Positions 1-7,183 of a stretch of 15,024 nt of DNA are shown one piece after another. How positions within the stretch are numbered: position 1 is the stretch's first letter; each line of letters begins with the position of its first letter. The notes beneath the pieces are model-generated. The model saw nothing but the letters and a program-made list of their open reading frames with translations, had not been told where the DNA came from and made no database searches. This DNA is from SIG78 sp045533055 (lineage in GTDB: Bacteria > Verrucomicrobiota > Lentisphaeria > Victivallales > Victivallaceae): positions 1 through 15,024 of the forward strand of contig JAZSHD010000080.1 of assembly GCA_045533055.1 (NCBI GenBank), read 5' to 3'. A program made the translations under genes and the position numbers.

Positions 1-34
1 GGCAGATTTAGAGCAAACACAGCAAAAGTAAGAA

Positions 35-65
35 TGACAGGGCAGATGCAACTGCCCTCCTGTCA
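35..65. other. imperfect hairpin of uncertain role
   Basis: TGACAG-GGCAG (35-45) can pair with CTGCC (52-56) and CTGTCA (60-65), leaving a 3-nt bulge and a 6-nt loop. No T-run follows on the plus strand; an A-rich stretch comes next. On the minus strand only a broken T-rich stretch follows. It could be the end of an upstream transcript outside the window, but it is a poor intrinsic terminator. The rest of 1-147 shows no gene. Confidence 0.3.
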
Positions 66-147
66 ACAAAAAAATATGCTAATTACTTGACAAATCTGTT
101 TTTACGGCTACTTTATAAAAAAGTTATGGGATAGCTGTGAACATATC

Positions 148-176
148 TTGAAAAAACTTCTTTTGTATTGTATATT
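148..176 (+). promoter_or_regulatory. sigma70-type promoter for the LamG / TIM-barrel pair
   Basis: TTGAAA (148-153) and TATATT (171-176) each match the consensus at 5 of 6 positions and are separated by the ideal 17 nt. The predicted transcription start is near 183, giving a leader of about 40 nt before the ATG at 224. No clear operator dyad overlaps it. Confidence 0.6.
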
Positions 177-223
177 GTAGGAAATCAGTCAATACAACAG
201 CTGTATAAAAACAAGGAGTTTAT

Positions 224-973
224 ATGAAACAACTTATTGCAGTCGGGCTGCTGGGTGCTTGTGCATATCTGGCGGCAGCCGGAACCGCTCCGGTGGGGGC
301 TTGGAACTTTGAAAAGGTGGAAGGCAGCAAGGTCAAATCCTGTATCGGGCCGGACGGCAAGATCGTCAATTTGGGTAAAAATGCCCGGATCGTGCCCGGC
401 CGCAGCGGCGGCAATGCTCTTTATATCGGCGGCGGCTGGCAGAATACTGACCGGAACAAAAACGGTGCATTGGTCATACCCAAATTTGCCCCCAAACCGG
501 ATAAGCCCTTTTCCATCGTCTTTGATTACAAGATGGATGCCGATATCAAAAATAAAAATTTCCGAAAGTTCAAAACTCTGGTGGAAGCTGCCAATGGCGA
601 GCGTGGCCCCGGCTTCCGGGTATTTATCTTTTACGGCTCATTGCAGTTCCGCACCGGCGACGGCAAAAAAAATATGCAGCATGTTTCCGCCAGCAGTGCC
701 ACGGTGCGTATCCCAGCTGGCCGCTGGGTGCGTTTGGCAATAGTCTATACCGGCAAAACAGCTGCACTTTATATGGATGGCGTGCAAATCGCTCATGGAG
801 CTATGGAAATCGTACCGGGCACACAGAAAAATCTTATTTTCGGCTCTTACCGTGGAGGTTTTGCCAATCCTGCCACTGCGGCTTACGACAATATTGCTGT
901 GTATGATAAAGCGTTGAGTGCCGGCGAAATCGCAGAAAATTATCTTAAAACTTTAACCGGAGATCACGAATGA
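224..973 (+). CDS. exported LamG-fold (concanavalin A-like) protein
   Basis: This is a 249-residue protein with a short N-terminal export signal (hydrophobic residues 4-19). Cleavage is probably near the AAAG at 17-20; an LGAC at residues 10-13 could alternatively act as a lipobox. The rest matches a single jelly-roll LamG/Laminin_G_3-type domain. It opens with GAWNFE, has the family-typical RWVRLAIVYTG strand followed by AALYMDGVQIA, and ends with AYDNIAVYDKALSAGEIAENY. Such domains usually bind glycans or protein surfaces and are not themselves catalytic. The start is fixed by AAGGAG (213-218), 5 nt before the ATG. The stop overlaps the next start as ATGA, so the two genes are translationally coupled. 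I infer a partner role, such as sugar binding, for the larger neighbour. The exact ligand cannot be read from the sequence. Confidence 0.85.
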   Translation: MKQLIAVGLLGACAYLAAAGTAPVGAWNFEKVEGSKVKSCIGPDGKIVNLGKNARIVPGRSGGNALYIGGGWQNTDRNKNGALVIPKFAPKPDKPFSIVFDYKMDADIKNKNFRKFKTLVEAANGERGPGFRVFIFYGSLQFRTGDGKKNMQHVSASSATVRIPAGRWVRLAIVYTGKTAALYMDGVQIAHGAMEIVPGTQKNLIFGSYRGGFANPATAAYDNIAVYDKALSAGEIAENYLKTLTGDHE

Positions 974-3510
974 TTATGAAGAAGTCCTTTTCTGTTTTGA
1001 GTGCTGTATTAGCTTCAGCGAGTGTTTTGTGGGCAGCTCCCGGGCGGGTCGATGCAGTAAAAGTTACCGACCCGATCACGCTGGATGGCAATATTGTTGA
1101 AAAAGCATGGAACAACACTCCGTGGCAGGGCAATTTTACAAATCCATTGAATGGCAAGCCTGCCAGTCAGCCCACCCGGTTTAAGGTGCTGGCTGGCGAA
1201 AGGGGATTGTACTTTGCAGTTGATGCTGTTGATAAAGATATTCATACAGCAGTGCACGAACATGACTTTGCTTTGTGGAACAACGATTGTATCGAAATAT
1301 TTATAACTCCGGTTGCCGAGCCTTCGCCGGATAAAAACATCCGCGAACACAAGCAGTTCGTTTTCAATGTTTCCGGCTGCCGTTTTGAAAGTGCCAGCAA
1401 GGGCGGTATTGCCACTACCACCTGGAATTTGCCCTGGCAGGTCAAGGTCAAACAAAATAAAAAAGGCTTTACTGCCGAAGTCTTTATTCCTTACTACGCA
1501 ATGAGTCCGGCAGCCAATGCCAACACCTGGCGGTTCAATGTTGCCCGCGAGGATCACAACCCCAAAAGCAAAGAGTACCACTTGAGTATCTGGAGTCCCA
1601 GCAAGCAGTTTGCTGACAACGATAAATTCGGGTATCTCGAGAATATTCCGGTGGATTTTTCCTGCTATCTGGCTGAATTACAGGCTCCCACGCTTACTTT
1701 GAAGCTGGCAGATGGGGTAGTCCGTCCTGCGGTGAACGGTACACTGGTTGGCAGGCAGGGCAAGCGTTATTCAGTTAAGGCTTCACTCTGGAGCAAGGAT
1801 AAAAAGGTTGTTTCATTCAATGCCGTGGAAAAAGTGCTGCCCAAATCCGGCGAACTGGCTCTTTCCATACCCGTAACGCTGAGGGAGTCCGGCGATTATA
1901 AATTGCAGACTGTTGTGCTGGATGACAGCGGTAAAATAGTGGCTTTTAATGAGAAAAATGTCAACTTCAGTGCTGCCACTCTGGCTCTTGATATGCTGCA
2001 GCCTTGTTACCGCAGCAATATTTATCTGGCATTGCCCAATCCGGAACTGGCTCTGTCCGTTCGCAGTCTTGCCAATGCTGAAGCGTTGAAAAATGCTTCT
2101 TTGCTGGTCAAAGTTATGCAAAAAGATAAAGTTATAGCTGAAAAAACTGTTAAATCTCCCAATACTGTCGAAAAGGTAGTTTTTGCCGCCGGTAAGTGGG
2201 CACCCGGCAGTTACACTGTGGAGTGTGCCGTCACCGGGGCAGGGCAGGCAGACGGCAAACTTTCGGTACCTTTCAATGTAATAGCTCCCGCCAGGGGCAA
2301 TGTTATAACTTTAGACAGCCGGCGTTATGTAACGATCAACGGAAAAAGAGTTTTTATCCGCGGATTTATCGGCGGCCCCGGCGACTTGAAAGCTCAAAAA
2401 GCTGCCGGGTGTAATCTTGTGCAATTTTACATGCTGCATTTCAGCGATATCGATAAAATTATTGCCACGCTGGATAAACTGCATTCGCTGGGATTGATGG
2501 CGGCATTTACCCCCCGGCACAAGATGCGTGGTACATTTTTCGGTTTTCTGGAAAACGGTAAAGAAGTGAAAACTCTTTCCAATGCCAGTTACGAAAAAAT
2601 CAAAAAGCTGGTGGATGCCGTAAAAGAACACCCCGCATTTTTCGGCTGGTATCTCTACGACGAACCCCGTGGTGCGGAAATGGCTGCAGAGTTAAAGCGG
2701 CAGTATGAATTTTTGCGTAAAATCGACCCCAATCACCCCGTTCTTGGGCTGGATAACAGCTCCGGCGGCTGCGTAAACAAAAAAGGCCATTGCGATATAC
2801 ATATATTGGATATGTACCCCAGCCCGGATAAACAGGATGTTTTCAGTCATGAACTGGCTGTAACTTCCTCGGCAGTGGCGACCATTGTGCGTGGTGTTGG
2901 CAATGAAGGTGTCTGGTACTGCCCGCAGGCCTTTGACCGCGATTGCTATGCCCGGGGCCCCAACAACCACCGCAGCATGACTTTTGTGGAAACCCGCTGT
3001 ACGGTGTGGGGTTCCATCGCTGCCGGAGCTACCGGTATATTCCCGTTCAAAGTTGGGCAGAGCGATGTAAAATATTTCCAGCGTCACCCCAATTCTGGTA
3101 TATATGCTTCGCCAGAAATGCATTTGGGCTGGCTTAAAGTTATTATGCCGGAGTTGAACAATCTTGCACCGGTGCTGACTGCTCAAACGATCAAGGCTGC
3201 TGCTGAACCTGCCGATCCGGTATCGCTGCGGGTGACCGCCCGGAAATATAAAGGTAAGAACTTTGTATTTGTAACCAACACCAAACGAGCCAATGTCAAA
3301 GTTACCATAACCTGGCCGGATAAATCTGCCAAAAGCGTGAAAGTGCTGGGCGAAAAACGCCAAGTCAAAGTAGTTAACGGCAAAGTTGTTGAAAACTTCA
3401 AACCCTACGGGGTTCATCTCTATACTGATGATATGTCTTACCCCGAAGGCGTGGATATTCCGGCTGTGAAAGCGGAGATCAAAGCCGCTTTGAAAGCTGC
3501 CGGCCGCTGA
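970..3510 (+). CDS. exported CBM9-like / TIM-barrel putative glycoside hydrolase
   Basis: This is an 846-residue protein with a Sec signal peptide (MIMKKSFSVLSAVLASASVL, likely cut at WA|AP near residue 23). Residues about 27-235 resemble the CBM9-like fold: DPITLDGNIVEKAW, then LYFAVDAVDKDI, NNDCIEIFI, and a final FNVAREDHN with a following WSP. Residues about 240-440 look like Ig-type beta domains. From about 450 (VTINGKRVFIRGF) to about 740 there is a TIM-barrel of the GH5/GH42-like kind, with GWYLYDEPRG (D564, E565) as the probable acid/base site. E674 in FVETR and the later GSIAAGATGIFPF strand are also candidates. A short beta domain closes the protein. GGAG (959-962) is 7 nt from the ATG at 970, which favours it over the ATG at 976. 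It probably acts on a polysaccharide or glycoconjugate outside the cytoplasm. I cannot assign a GH family, and it may be a catalytically altered relative. Confidence 0.8.
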   Translation: MIMKKSFSVLSAVLASASVLWAAPGRVDAVKVTDPITLDGNIVEKAWNNTPWQGNFTNPLNGKPASQPTRFKVLAGERGLYFAVDAVDKDIHTAVHEHDFALWNNDCIEIFITPVAEPSPDKNIREHKQFVFNVSGCRFESASKGGIATTTWNLPWQVKVKQNKKGFTAEVFIPYYAMSPAANANTWRFNVAREDHNPKSKEYHLSIWSPSKQFADNDKFGYLENIPVDFSCYLAELQAPTLTLKLADGVVRPAVNGTLVGRQGKRYSVKASLWSKDKKVVSFNAVEKVLPKSGELALSIPVTLRESGDYKLQTVVLDDSGKIVAFNEKNVNFSAATLALDMLQPCYRSNIYLALPNPELALSVRSLANAEALKNASLLVKVMQKDKVIAEKTVKSPNTVEKVVFAAGKWAPGSYTVECAVTGAGQADGKLSVPFNVIAPARGNVITLDSRRYVTINGKRVFIRGFIGGPGDLKAQKAAGCNLVQFYMLHFSDIDKIIATLDKLHSLGLMAAFTPRHKMRGTFFGFLENGKEVKTLSNASYEKIKKLVDAVKEHPAFFGWYLYDEPRGAEMAAELKRQYEFLRKIDPNHPVLGLDNSSGGCVNKKGHCDIHILDMYPSPDKQDVFSHELAVTSSAVATIVRGVGNEGVWYCPQAFDRDCYARGPNNHRSMTFVETRCTVWGSIAAGATGIFPFKVGQSDVKYFQRHPNSGIYASPEMHLGWLKVIMPELNNLAPVLTAQTIKAAAEPADPVSLRVTARKYKGKNFVFVTNTKRANVKVTITWPDKSAKSVKVLGEKRQVKVVNGKVVENFKPYGVHLYTDDMSYPEGVDIPAVKAEIKAALKAAGR

Positions 3511-3523
3511 CTTTGATATAGAT

Positions 3524-3574
3524 AAAAAAACAGGCTGCTGCAAGACCTTTTTCTGCAGCAGCCTGTTGCTTTTT
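3524..3574. terminator. bidirectional intrinsic terminator
   Basis: A perfect 14-bp stem, AACAGGCTGCTGCA (3529-3542) with TGCAGCAGCCTGTT (3554-3567), has an 11-nt loop. TTTTT (3570-3574) follows it on the plus strand. The A-run at 3524-3530 gives a U-run on the minus strand. It lies between two convergent genes and should end both transcripts. Confidence 0.92.
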
Positions 3575-3598
3575 AATAATGTGAAAAAAAATAGAAAC

Positions 3599-6331
3599 TT
3601 ACTGCTCCACATCTTCCATAAGCACCGCATGGATTTCCGCCGCTTCTTCAGCCGAAAGTTCCCGGTTGTAAACAGCGGCAAAGGCGATGTAGCCTTGCAC
3701 TTTATATCCATAGCTTACACGGGGCTCTGCCCCTGCACATACCCAGCTTGGAGTTGGTAAATCATTATCCACATGAGTTGAGCCGGAGCCGTTAAGTTTT
3801 CCATTCAGATATGCTGTGCCGGCAGAAGTGTCAGCACGGGTAATTATTAAACTTTGCCATTTCCCGTCGGCGGTAATACGCTCGCCGCCCCATTCTTGAA
3901 AATGCCCGTTTTTAGCAGATATATCGACCCAGGTGCTTTCATCGCCGACAGTCATAAATGTCCGCCAATCGCTGCCGTTAGTTGGTGCTGCAAGTATTAC
4001 CATGGAGCAGGCTCCATTACCTGTCGGCAAGTCAGAATTATTCGCCCACTTGACATAATCCGACCCATCAAGCTGCAAACAGTTCAAGCCGTTATGGGTG
4101 GTAAAAGTGCCGCCGGTAACGGGAGCTGCCTTGCCGCTTATCTGATCCACATAGTCGGCGGCAAGCGGTGCATAAAAGACCAGTCCTTCAGACGGAATCG
4201 GGAAAGTTGCTCCGTCATACAACTTGCGGACCCGGATAGATGTATCAGCTGAATAGATTTCGCCAACTTTTGGGGTGAGGTATGTTACCTGCAAATTTTC
4301 TGTCAACTTATCAGATTTGCTCCACGCTCCGGTTACGCTGTTTTGTGTGACTTTATACCCGCTCCAGCTGGCAGAAGACGGCTCAGAGCGTTCCGGCTCC
4401 GCATCGGAGAGTACGGGCAAGGGCGTTCCACCACTGACAGTCCGCCATGTATAAGGAGCAAGCTGTGTTGCCGAAGTAATAGTTGTATTATAGTTCCAAT
4501 CGGCAGTGGGCAATTCATACACGGAAGAACCGTTGCTCATGATCAACAACCCGAAGATATTGTTTTCCTCTTCATCAGTGATCCAGTCATCAATATGATA
4601 AATGGCAGCGGTGCCGTCGGCATTGACCCAGCAATCATAACACCCGGCGGAAAAGAAATCGTTACAGCCGCTGCCCCGGACATACAAGCCATTTACTTCA
4701 GAGTTTCCGGCATTGTCAATCATGAACATATTACCATTGCCCCATTCAACAATGTTGCAGAAGTAATAAGGCATGCAGCCTTCTTCATAGCCTGTCTCTG
4801 CTTCATCGGGAGTATACAAAACACAATTATAATCATTCATCCATTTATCCCAGATATCTTCCAGCTCCATATAGCCGGTGGCGGCAAAGACCGCTTCAGC
4901 CGAAGCATCAGACAGTACTATTCGCCCGGTGGTGCCTTCTGCGGATTTTTCCACCTGGACTGCATATTTGCTGTCTGAGCGAACAAAAGACCATGTAGCC
5001 TGTTCTCCGGTTAAGTTTGCCGGGAAATATATCCCGGAAGCCATACTTTCAGCATTTTCGCCAGCCAGTGACCAATCGCACAATGTGAGTATTTTCGGGT
5101 AAAGCGGCTCGCCAGCTTTAGCGGGCTGATAGTAAGAACATTCAATAAACTCAAGAGCTTCCTGCTCTTTTTCCGGATAAGCAGCTTCGAGTTTGAGGGT
5201 GCTGTTTACACTGTAAATTTTTCCGACTTGTGGAGTATAGCCGTTTATGGGTAAATTTTCCACCAAATTGTCGGTTCTTACCCAGCCGTAAGGCAGGAGA
5301 GAAACTTGCAAAGCCTCATTATCCCAAGTTGCTTCACTGGGCAATGGAGTTGTGTCAAAGCTGAATGATTGGGTTGAATAAAATTTTTCATAATCGTAAG
5401 TTCCGGGGGGAGCACTGGTAATTGCCCAGGAGTAGTCCCCGAAAATATAGAGGGTTCTGAGGTAATATTTCCCGTTAGTGTAGACTTTGTCGGTACGCGA
5501 ATAACCGTATCTGAAAATAGTATAAATACCGTTGCAATCTGCATTGTCAGCTCCACTTACTTCAAATATATGATCGGTAAAATTGTTGAGCATTTCGTAT
5601 CCTGACCAGGTGCCGGTTGCAGAATCTACGGCTTGACAGCGATAAAATTTTATCGTTTCTTCCGGCAGCTCCGGATATCTTGAAGCAATCATTGTGCGGG
5701 TTTTTGCCGAGTATATTTTTCCGGGTATGGGTATATACCCAGTCGGAATCAGACCGGTGGTCAAAGTTTCGCTTTCGGTCCAAAGGTCTGTTGCGGTCAA
5801 TGTAATTTGATACCCGGAAAAGCAGGAAATAAAAGATTTCGTATTGACTGACGAAACAATTTCCCGGTCAATAACAATGTCGTTGTAACCTTTGAATAAG
5901 ATATTTTCAGTTGAAGCATTAGACGCTATAAAATAGGCAATCGGCAGTGATTCAAGATTTATAGATAATTTATTTTGATAACCGCCTATATCCAGTTCGC
6001 CAATCATTTGCTCAATAATGATTTCAGCAGACTGATAATCATTATCAGCAACAGTTGCTGCACATATCCAGTCAAAATCCGAAACTTTGGTGTAGTTGCC
6101 AATGAGGGAGATTTTCCTGCCGTCCGGCAAAGTAACCAACCCACTGGTAATAGAAATAACTGAAGCCGCCGGAATATACTCCGCACAACGGTAAAATTTT
6201 AACTCCGATGACGAGGAGGAACTGATATTATTAACCGCTGCAGTCATTTCTTCCAGTGTCAAAGGACCGGTAACTGCAGCTTTGGTTTGTATTGCTTGGC
6301 TCAAATCGGTTAAAACGCTCTTCAGACTCAT
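3599..6331 (-). CDS. modular phage tail-fibre-like protein with C-terminal LamG domain
   Basis: This is a 910-residue protein with no signal peptide. The first 36 residues (SLKSVLTDLSQAIQTKA, then GPLTLEEMTAAVNNI) match the short N-terminal segment seen on many phage tail-associated proteins, usually 'AI..KTG..dpLtLdeM...I'. A Ser run follows. The body is built of modules that open with FYRC-like strands (residues 46, 229; variants at 396 and 717) and close with a hinge repeat around GKIYS/GEIYS (residues about 190-219, 356-385, 676-705). Two internal segments share an N-x-x-x-NG-[IL]-Y motif (about 264-270 and 544-550). Residues about 715-905 form a LamG domain (LVFYAPLAADYVD, then GKWQSLIITRAD, TAYLNGKLNG, AAVYNRELSAEEAAEI). 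I chose the ATG at 6331 because GGAGAG (6339-6344) lies 7 nt before it. An in-frame ATG at 6346 inside the previous gene has no such site. Likely a receptor-binding fibre or an adhesin; the ligand is unknown. Confidence 0.75.
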   Translation of the reverse strand: MSLKSVLTDLSQAIQTKAAVTGPLTLEEMTAAVNNISSSSSSELKFYRCAEYIPAASVISITSGLVTLPDGRKISLIGNYTKVSDFDWICAATVADNDYQSAEIIIEQMIGELDIGGYQNKLSINLESLPIAYFIASNASTENILFKGYNDIVIDREIVSSVNTKSFISCFSGYQITLTATDLWTESETLTTGLIPTGYIPIPGKIYSAKTRTMIASRYPELPEETIKFYRCQAVDSATGTWSGYEMLNNFTDHIFEVSGADNADCNGIYTIFRYGYSRTDKVYTNGKYYLRTLYIFGDYSWAITSAPPGTYDYEKFYSTQSFSFDTTPLPSEATWDNEALQVSLLPYGWVRTDNLVENLPINGYTPQVGKIYSVNSTLKLEAAYPEKEQEALEFIECSYYQPAKAGEPLYPKILTLCDWSLAGENAESMASGIYFPANLTGEQATWSFVRSDSKYAVQVEKSAEGTTGRIVLSDASAEAVFAATGYMELEDIWDKWMNDYNCVLYTPDEAETGYEEGCMPYYFCNIVEWGNGNMFMIDNAGNSEVNGLYVRGSGCNDFFSAGCYDCWVNADGTAAIYHIDDWITDEEENNIFGLLIMSNGSSVYELPTADWNYNTTITSATQLAPYTWRTVSGGTPLPVLSDAEPERSEPSSASWSGYKVTQNSVTGAWSKSDKLTENLQVTYLTPKVGEIYSADTSIRVRKLYDGATFPIPSEGLVFYAPLAADYVDQISGKAAPVTGGTFTTHNGLNCLQLDGSDYVKWANNSDLPTGNGACSMVILAAPTNGSDWRTFMTVGDESTWVDISAKNGHFQEWGGERITADGKWQSLIITRADTSAGTAYLNGKLNGSGSTHVDNDLPTPSWVCAGAEPRVSYGYKVQGYIAFAAVYNRELSAEEAAEIHAVLMEDVEQ

Positions 6332-6332
6332 A

Positions 6333-7073
6333 TTACCACTCTCCATTCACTATTGCGTTGTTTACATATTCTTTGATCTCAGCAACATCGGTGTCGGTCC
6401 AATAATCAACGCCGCGTTGAGGTGTTTTTCCGTCAGAGCCTTTTTCGCCCTGTATGCCTTGTATTCCGGGTTTTCCGGCTGGAACGGCTATGGTAAAATT
6501 GAGTTTTTGAAGATCATTTTCGTTTACTATTTCCATGTTTGCATAGGGGCTTTCGCCGTATTCGAGCATAATTGCTTTTACTTCGGATACTGTTAAGTTA
6601 AAATTTCCGGCATCGATCAGAGCTTCAATTTCTTCTTTGGTATAATATTTTTTTAAGGGTTCCGGCGGCCGGCCTTCTGCATCGAGTCTTTTATCAGCAA
6701 TGGCGTGAATGCGTACCAGCCGTTTGTATTGACTTGTTTCCGGAGCATACAAAACAATATCGGCAAAGCATGGAGTATTACTGGCTTTGACCCGCTGGGC
6801 ATATTCTTCAGTGGATGTGTTGATTTCAAATTCGGCGGTACAGCGGTCAGGTGAAATTGTACCGAAGCTGATAAATGCAGGCGTATTGTAGTGCTCGGCA
6901 ACATCCCCCATCATTACTATTTGGCAATTTTCCGGCAAGCGGTATTGTTCGGTGCCTTTTACGAATGAAAAATCGAATTTTTCCAGCTGATTTCCGGTAA
7001 AGCGGATTGGACAGGCTGCAAATTCACCGGACGAATCAAGAATATTACCGGTGGCAAGATCAATGACAAACAT
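6333..7073 (-). CDS. phage tail / baseplate-like protein with collagen-like segment
   Basis: This 246-residue protein has no signal peptide. Residues 1-130 form a beta-rich domain (starting MFVIDLATGNILD) that I do not recognise by family, though its place and length suit a tail or baseplate attachment domain. Residues 143-153 are YYTKEEIEALI, a motif very common in tail-fibre proteins. Six Gly-X-Y triplets follow at 200-217 (GKP GIQ GIQ GEK GSD GKT), then PQRGVDYWTDTDVAEIKEYV, a segment typical of collagen-bearing tail proteins of phages. Collagen triplets suggest a trimer. The start has a strong site, AAGGAGG (7083-7089), 9 nt upstream of the ATG. It is the first gene of a two-gene unit with the 910-residue protein, one base apart. 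I infer that it carries or anchors that larger protein. Whether it belongs to a phage or to the cell cannot be decided here. Confidence 0.7.
   Translation of the reverse strand: MFVIDLATGNILDSSGEFAACPIRFTGNQLEKFDFSFVKGTEQYRLPENCQIVMMGDVAEHYNTPAFISFGTISPDRCTAEFEINTSTEEYAQRVKASNTPCFADIVLYAPETSQYKRLVRIHAIADKRLDAEGRPPEPLKKYYTKEEIEALIDAGNFNLTVSEVKAIMLEYGESPYANMEIVNENDLQKLNFTIAVPAGKPGIQGIQGEKGSDGKTPQRGVDYWTDTDVAEIKEYVNNAIVNGEW
6339..6344 (-). promoter_or_regulatory. ribosome binding site that sets the start of the 910-residue protein
   Basis: GGAGAG on the minus strand lies inside the last codons of the upstream gene, 7 nt before the ATG at 6331. The upstream stop TAA (6333-6335) is one base from that ATG, so the two proteins are probably made in a coupled way. 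Confidence 0.75.
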
Positions 7074-7183
7074 TCTGTATATCCTCCTTTTGACATAAAT
7101 GTTTTGAGTTTTCCGCCTTGAAACGGCAGTGTCAAAAAAGATGATATATTGTCAATATTTGACCGTATTCTATAAAAATACAG
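7074..7183. other. intergenic region before the tail-like pair
   Basis: This 110-bp region holds the ribosome binding site of the collagen-like gene (7083-7089). It also has a weak hairpin just after the GT2 stop: ACCGTATT (7162-7169) against AATACAGT (7177-7184), including one G-U pair. No U-run follows that hairpin directly. Two TTGACA boxes occur on the minus strand (7150-7155 and 7130-7135), but neither has a convincing -10 at 16-18 nt. The promoter of the tail-like pair is therefore not identified. Confidence 0.4.

Noticed and set aside
87..119. TTGACA followed by TATAAA as an alternative promoter of the first gene
   Set aside because: The spacing is 21 nt, too long for sigma70. The TTGAAA-17-TATATT pair downstream is better.
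2692..3711. Long minus-strand frame opposite the TIM-barrel gene
   Set aside because: It lies antisense to well-recognised coding sequence, crosses the strong terminator, and shows no known domain.
7130..7163. Two TTGACA boxes and the short dyad GTCAA-TAT-TTGAC upstream of the collagen-like gene
   Set aside because: No -10 lies at a suitable distance from either box. The dyad arms are only 5 bp in AT-rich DNA, so chance is likely.
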